Origin: Gracilariopsis chorda | Taxonomy: Eukaryota > Rhodophyta > Florideophyceae > Gracilariales > Gracilariaceae | Reading direction: 5' to 3' | DNA length: 64,000 bases | Assembly (NCBI GenBank): GCA_003194525.1 | Contig: NBIV01000167.1 | Location: forward strand, 1 to 64,000 | Part shown: positions 59,877-64,000 of the stretch, piece after piece | Position numbering within the stretch: the stretch's first letter is position 1 | Layout of the letters: each line of letters starts with the position of its first letter | Made by a program: the position numbers and the translations under genes | Notes under the pieces: model-generated | Told to the model about the DNA's origin: nothing | Database searches by the model: none | The model's input: the letters and a program-made list of their open reading frames with translations, nothing else

Positions 59877-60596
59877 GACGGAAGCAACCTCGGATAGTCT
59901 TCTGAGGACTTTTGCCTGTTCCCTGTGCCGTTCTAGCGCTAAACAAGTCTACTGTCGGCTATATTTTCTGCGCAGCGTATCGGATCAACACTCTTCTTCT
60001 TTCTATCGTACGTGGATAGTAGTCGCCTATAAATACGTACTCATAGCTCAGTCTGACTGCAGAAAACACTTAATACGGACAACATGAAGCGAGTTCTTCA
60101 ATCCAAGTAAAGACAAATGAAATTCTGAAAAACGTTAAGGCCCACAAGTCCAACACTTATCGCACTCCGCCGGTTGTAAATTAATTGGGCTACGAGGAAC
60201 CTTCTAGCACCCAAAAAAACACATATGTAGAGGAACGGCCTTCCTTACAATCAGTAACGTGATGCTTTGATTACACAAAGAGCTTTTTAGATTCTAGAAC
60301 GACATGCGAAACAACTATAATAACATCTCTGCTACGAAATTAAAACTAAGTTTACTATTAGGAAAAAAGAGCAGTTCCATTCAAACATATATCAGTGTTG
60401 CAACAATCACTGTAAAAAAGAAAATAGAAAGTAAGAAACCCAATCCAAAGAGTTGAAAACAAAGTGGAGGAGCCTGGTTTATTAAGAAAGCTATTTGATC
60501 ATCATGGTATTTATTTAAAGAAGGAGATGCTTTGGACAATGAAACGTTACTCCGGGTTTGCTAACAATTTAATCTGGTGTTATTAGCCTGCGTATG
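59877..60596. other. Probable remainder of third-lineage Gypsy LTR, then nothing recognised
   Basis: The sequence after the Copia duplication should continue the LTR begun at 33873. A TATAAATA-type box (60027-60034) lies in it. The end of the LTR could not be fixed. From about 60100 to 60596 the DNA is AT-rich and shows no gene. Confidence 0.45.
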
Positions 60597-60644
60597 TGGC
60601 TTTTGGTAGTTTATTGTTGGTGGCTTTTGGTAGTTTATTGTTGG
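60597..60644 (+). repeat. Direct 24-bp repeat, two copies
   Basis: 60597-60620 and 60621-60644 are identical (TGGCTTTTGG then TAGTTTATTGTTGG). Confidence 0.9.
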
Positions 60645-61893
60645 TGTCATTTACGACTATTCAAGTCCAATCATGCAAGAAGTGCGCGGTGCGTGTGCTC
60701 TGTATAAGGACCATTACTGTACTTCTTCTTAATTAATTTACAAGTGAAATGCAATGCTTTTTTGATATTAACACGCTTCTAATGGTTGGACAGGCGGCCC
60801 TGAAAGAAGTCGAGGTTTTGGACGGACTCTCCCTGTCATGTTTTGGTCTTTGTGGGCTCTGGTTGTTTTTCTTCTTGTACACGTATATAATATATACTAT
60901 ATTTGCGACATGGCGTACCTTCATCGGACCGCGATGTGCACGCACCCCGTGACACGCTTTACACGGATGGACAGTGCAGAGCCTGCGAACTGGGTAACAG
61001 CTAACGCCTTCCGATTGGGTGCAAGCACCAATGGGCGCCGGATAATGCAAGTGGTAGCCTTCAACTCCACAACCATAAAGCTACTCTTTCGTATTTCGGT
61101 CTCCGTCGATTGGAACATACGGATGCAAGAGCGGCTATGTACGACCGGGTGCTACGGCCAACCATCATCAATTGTAGCACGTGGGCGCCAGAGCGGCTTT
61201 CTTCGTCTCCGTGCCACGCTGAACAAAGTTCGTCACTCCTGCCGAGCTACCTGTGCAGTACTGTTTCCCACTGCCTCAGAAGGTTCTTTTATTCTTTCTA
61301 AGTTCCTTCTTGTTCAAACAGTACTGTCCCGATTTTGTGTATTCTGGAGAGTCCCACTGGCTGCATACTCTACTGTTGCATTCATGTAAAATGGCACTTT
61401 TTGTAGCCATACTCACGTGACATGAGTATTTGCGTTTATTTTGCAGCAGACCGGGAGTGAACCAAATTGAGAATTGAACAAGACTCTTGAACACGTTTCT
61501 ATGTTTCAAAGAAGGCGCAACGTCGACCCAGAGGATGAGATTCTGTCGACATTGGAAACATCACGTATATGACCTATGTGTTTGGAATTCATGTAACCCG
61601 TAGGATTTTGTCAATACCAATTACTCTGTGTATAATCGATGAAAAGAGAATGCATCCATCATACGATAAAGGGGAACCTAGAGTTCATCCACAGTTCTAA
61701 ATATGTAATTTAGGCAGACGCTATCGTCTATAGCGACCCACCATGCTCCATAAATATGATTAGGACAGTATAGTAATGACTTCTATCCATACGCAGTACC
61801 AATCACAATACATACAGACACAACTACCAAACCAACTATCAGCCAAATTTGAAGCGATTTTCATAAAATACCAAACCCAGGGTTTAATCAAAT
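60645..61893. other. No recognisable gene; upstream region of the zinc-finger gene
   Basis: A 183-residue plus-strand frame (60838-61389) is open but has no motif and overlaps frames on the other strand. The sequence nearer 61893 is AT-rich and probably holds the promoter of the gene at 61894. Confidence 0.4.
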
Positions 61894-63117
61894 ATGTCAT
61901 CACCAAAAAATTCGAATAGAGACGGATCCGGTAGCAACCGCTCGACAAGCAGTAGCCGAACAAGTAGTGCCACACGAAATAGTGACAAAATGGAAGTTGC
62001 CGAAGCTCTTTTGGAACTCCGTAATAGAAGGAGTTCCCCCACTACGCCAGCTCCCTCAGGTGCCAGAACACCGGCAGCACCCGAAAGGAATGTTGCTCGC
62101 GGACGGGGATCTTCAAGCGCAGCACGTCAGTCGGAGGCAGGTCTACTTACTGCAGGTCAGCCTACTGCAAGTCGACCTACTCAACGTCGACCTGCTGCAG
62201 TTCGATCACCTGTTGCAGGTCGATCTACAGGAAGTCCATCAGGAGCATCAGCTTCTGGCGCATCTCCGCACGTTGCCGGTCCATATTTCCCAGGCCCTTT
62301 TGTGCCAACAACAAGAACATATTTCGCCGGTTCATCAGGCGCAGGGCCATCCGGTGCGGGTCCATCCGGCGCAGGTCCATCTGGCGCAGCTTCTGGAGCA
62401 GTTCCTGGGCCATCTCGACATGTTGCAGGTCCATATTTCACAGGTCCGAATGTCGCAAGTTCATCAGTCGCGGGGGCAGGCCCATCGCGCGCAAGACCAT
62501 CTACAGGCGGCGCGGCACGACCTCCAGCCTCCCGCAAGCGAGCTGCGCCTGAGCCTGCGCCTGGGGCCGCAGGCCAACGGCAATCCAAGAAAAGCCGGAA
62601 CTATGATTGCAGCAAGTGCAACCGCACATTCAACACCGTGCCGGAAGCCCGGGAGCACCAACGCAGCTGTCCACAAGTTCACAGATGCGCGTGTGGCTAT
62701 AAAACCCCATTTGTGAAGGCGTTCTTCCGGCACTTCGCGAAGCATGAGGAAACGAAATGTCCTGAATGTGACCAAACTTTTTTCTCGAAGGAGGCTCTAT
62801 ACAAACATATTGTATCACATCATAGGCCTCCGTCACAACCGCAAAGTTATACCTGCGGACAATGCGGAAGGACTTATGCAAGACAACACAGCTTGCATCA
62901 TCATACTAAGCAAATGCACCCAGAAACGCTTCAGATGCCATTTGCTTGTCCAGATTGTTCTCGTACCTTTGTTTCAGAAAAAGCCTTGAGGACCCACACT
63001 ACCATGTCACATGGGAAACAAGAGAGGCCGAAATTTCAATGTGACATTTGTGGACGTGAATTCGACAGAAAGTTTAATCTGAAGAGACATAGGGCCTCTC
63101 ATAAAGATGGACAATAA
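61894..63117 (+). CDS. C2H2 zinc-finger protein with disordered N-terminus (407 aa)
   Basis: ATG at 61894 (CAAATATGTC). Residues 1-235 are low complexity, rich in Ser, Ala, Gly and Pro, with repeats such as GAGPSGAGPSG and HVAGPYF. From residue 237 a basic link (GQRQSKKSRN) leads into fingers. The first is YDCSKCNRTF with a C2HC end. The second is an atypical RCACGYKTPF type. Four regular ones follow: KCPECDQTFF, YTCGQCGRTY, FACPDCSRTF and FQCDICGREF...RHRASH. It probably binds nucleic acid in the nucleus. A decayed partial duplicate is at 7306-8061, and both copies border the same ~200-bp repeats. It may be a host family or cargo of a mobile element; I cannot decide. Confidence 0.8.
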   Translation: MSSPKNSNRDGSGSNRSTSSSRTSSATRNSDKMEVAEALLELRNRRSSPTTPAPSGARTPAAPERNVARGRGSSSAARQSEAGLLTAGQPTASRPTQRRPAAVRSPVAGRSTGSPSGASASGASPHVAGPYFPGPFVPTTRTYFAGSSGAGPSGAGPSGAGPSGAASGAVPGPSRHVAGPYFTGPNVASSSVAGAGPSRARPSTGGAARPPASRKRAAPEPAPGAAGQRQSKKSRNYDCSKCNRTFNTVPEAREHQRSCPQVHRCACGYKTPFVKAFFRHFAKHEETKCPECDQTFFSKEALYKHIVSHHRPPSQPQSYTCGQCGRTYARQHSLHHHTKQMHPETLQMPFACPDCSRTFVSEKALRTHTTMSHGKQERPKFQCDICGREFDRKFNLKRHRASHKDGQ

Positions 63118-63255
63118 CTATACCCGTTGTGAATGTGAAACAATACTTCCGAAAAACGAAGGATGTGAATCGCGGCATAGAGCAATTGCCAAGCCTTAAG
63201 TAGCGTTTAACAGCATAGATATTACATGATAGACTCTGTAAACGATAAATCCCTT
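63118..63255 (+). other. Duplicated 3' flank of the zinc-finger gene
   Basis: Matches the inverted 7140-7305 with scattered changes, ending CGATAAATCCCTTC in both. It defines the 3' edge of the duplicated zinc-finger segment. Confidence 0.7.
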
Positions 63256-63560
63256 CAATCGAAAGTTGAAGCGAAAACAGACGCGATCACACACCGGCAC
63301 AGCTTCTCTTTTTCAACAGTAATAGAACAGACACTATCAAACGCCGGCACGGCTGCTCCTGTTGACGATTAAATCCTTAGCGGCTCCCGACACCGAACCG
63401 ACAGTACAAAAAGGCAATTGCAGTACAATAACGCACAAAAAGGGAAACAGTCCATCTAAATTCCATACCAGTGAGGAGGAGGGGAACTTTGGTGTTGGCA
63501 TTCGCTTTGTTCGGAGAGAGAACAGACACGATCCCACGCTGGCACGGCTTCTCCAACACA
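63256..63560 (+). repeat. Copies of the ~200-bp repeat family
   Basis: The 'GATCACACACCGGCACAGC' block near 63284 and again near 63319 and 63528, and the 'CCCGACACCGAACCGACAG' block near 63386, as at 8015-9140. Confidence 0.75.
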
Positions 63561-63860
63561 GCCCATTAATTTTTGAGCTCGTCTCGTGTTCGTCATGCAT
63601 CGGTATTTAGATTGTCTCGAATGAGTTCAAATGCTTTCAAGAGAAAGAAAATAACGGCATGCCCTTTCTTGTGTACCCCTTCTTCAGTTCACGCAGGAAC
63701 TCTCGCGAGCCGGTGAGAGTCACCGTGATAGTGGTGACGCAGCTCCACTTCATGTAATATATCGATTAGAGAGCCCAGCGCCGCAATCCGTAGCAGAAGA
63801 ACTCCCAATGCATCTTACACGTAGACAATACCAACCGTACCAAATGGTACGTGCGCTGTT

Positions 63861-63866
63861 TATAAG
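63861..63866 (+). promoter_or_regulatory. TATA box of the small ORF, copy 3
   Basis: TATAAG 21 bases before ATG 63882. The same spacing and flanks (TATAAGAAGTTGAAAGAAGCG) occur at 9468. Confidence 0.5.
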
Positions 63867-63881
63867 AAGTTGAAAGAAGCG

Positions 63882-64000
63882 ATGAGGGAGCCCATGAAGG
63901 GCAACACATGTGCTAATTCAGCACCGGCTTCACCATTGCCGACCTCCGTAGACCCGCCACTCTCGCACAGTGAGCTCCGTCGCTCCCTGCAGAAGCCCAT
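63882..64000 (+). CDS. Small repeated ORF, copy 3, cut by window end
   Basis: MREPMKGNTCANSAPASPL, then PPLSHSELRRSLQKP, open to the end of the window. It lacks the one-base deletion of copy 1, so this copy may be intact. Function unknown. Confidence 0.5.
   Translation, partial: MREPMKGNTCANSAPASPLPTSVDPPLSHSELRRSLQKP

Noticed and set aside
1..64000. CRISPR array or prokaryotic operon features
   Set aside because: No regularly spaced identical direct repeats with unique spacers. The micro-stems are not a repeat-spacer array, and all gene content is eukaryotic.

Overview
The window is eukaryotic nuclear DNA made almost entirely of transposable elements. It holds one clearly intact host gene, a single-exon secreted subtilisin. 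There is no operon structure, rRNA or CRISPR array, and I found no convincing tRNA. Intron-poor coding, several Ty3/Gypsy lineages with chromodomains, Ty1/Copia, piggyBac, pogo and Tc1/mariner remnants suggest a repeat-rich protist or alga. My best guess is a florideophyte red alga of the Chondrus type, but that is inference from style only.

Layout. 1-3710: 5' end (minus strand) of a decayed Gypsy element, copy C. 3711-5900: degenerate tandem array with a period near 0.5 kb. 6300-7115: pogo-like transposase pseudogene. 7306-11265: truncated C2H2 zinc-finger copy, a family of ~200-bp repeats, a 122-bp hairpin and a small repeated ORF with permuted inverted copies. 13310-14450: LTR-like repeat and a ~680-bp palindrome. 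14594-20890: decayed Gypsy of a second lineage on the plus strand, interrupted by a minus-strand Gypsy of a third lineage, a Gypsy LTR fragment and a piggyBac-type MITE. 21330-22238: dead Tc1/mariner. 22477-25322: piggyBac-like element with an intact 700-aa transposase, bounded by CTAG rather than TTAA. 28238-29425: subtilisin. 31164-32599: decayed F-box/LRR-like gene. 32564-34123: third-lineage Gypsy integrase, chromodomain and LTR. 34124-59871: a three-level retrotransposon nest. 61894-63117: an intact zinc-finger gene whose family also occurs at 7306. 63882-64000: start of another copy of the small ORF.

The nest can be resolved to the base. A Copia element (34124-59871, target duplication TGGAG) was split by Gypsy B (36719-57807, duplication TGAAG). 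The right LTR of B was then split by Gypsy A (47326-57795, duplication GCGTG). LTR mismatches counted by eye (5 in 230, 5 in 860, 3 in 807) fit that order. Gypsy A keeps uninterrupted gag and pol frames and may be recent enough to be active.

The most unusual signal is in the A/B/C Gypsy family. LTRs and coding regions are carpeted with tiny perfect inverted repeats of the form CCNN-loop-NNGG. When A and B differ, paired bases often change together, even at synonymous codon positions. Two internal copies of the 3' polypurine tract in each pol, an antisense ORF in A, a canonical -1 frameshift heptamer in B and a chromodomain about 500 residues beyond the integrase add to the picture.
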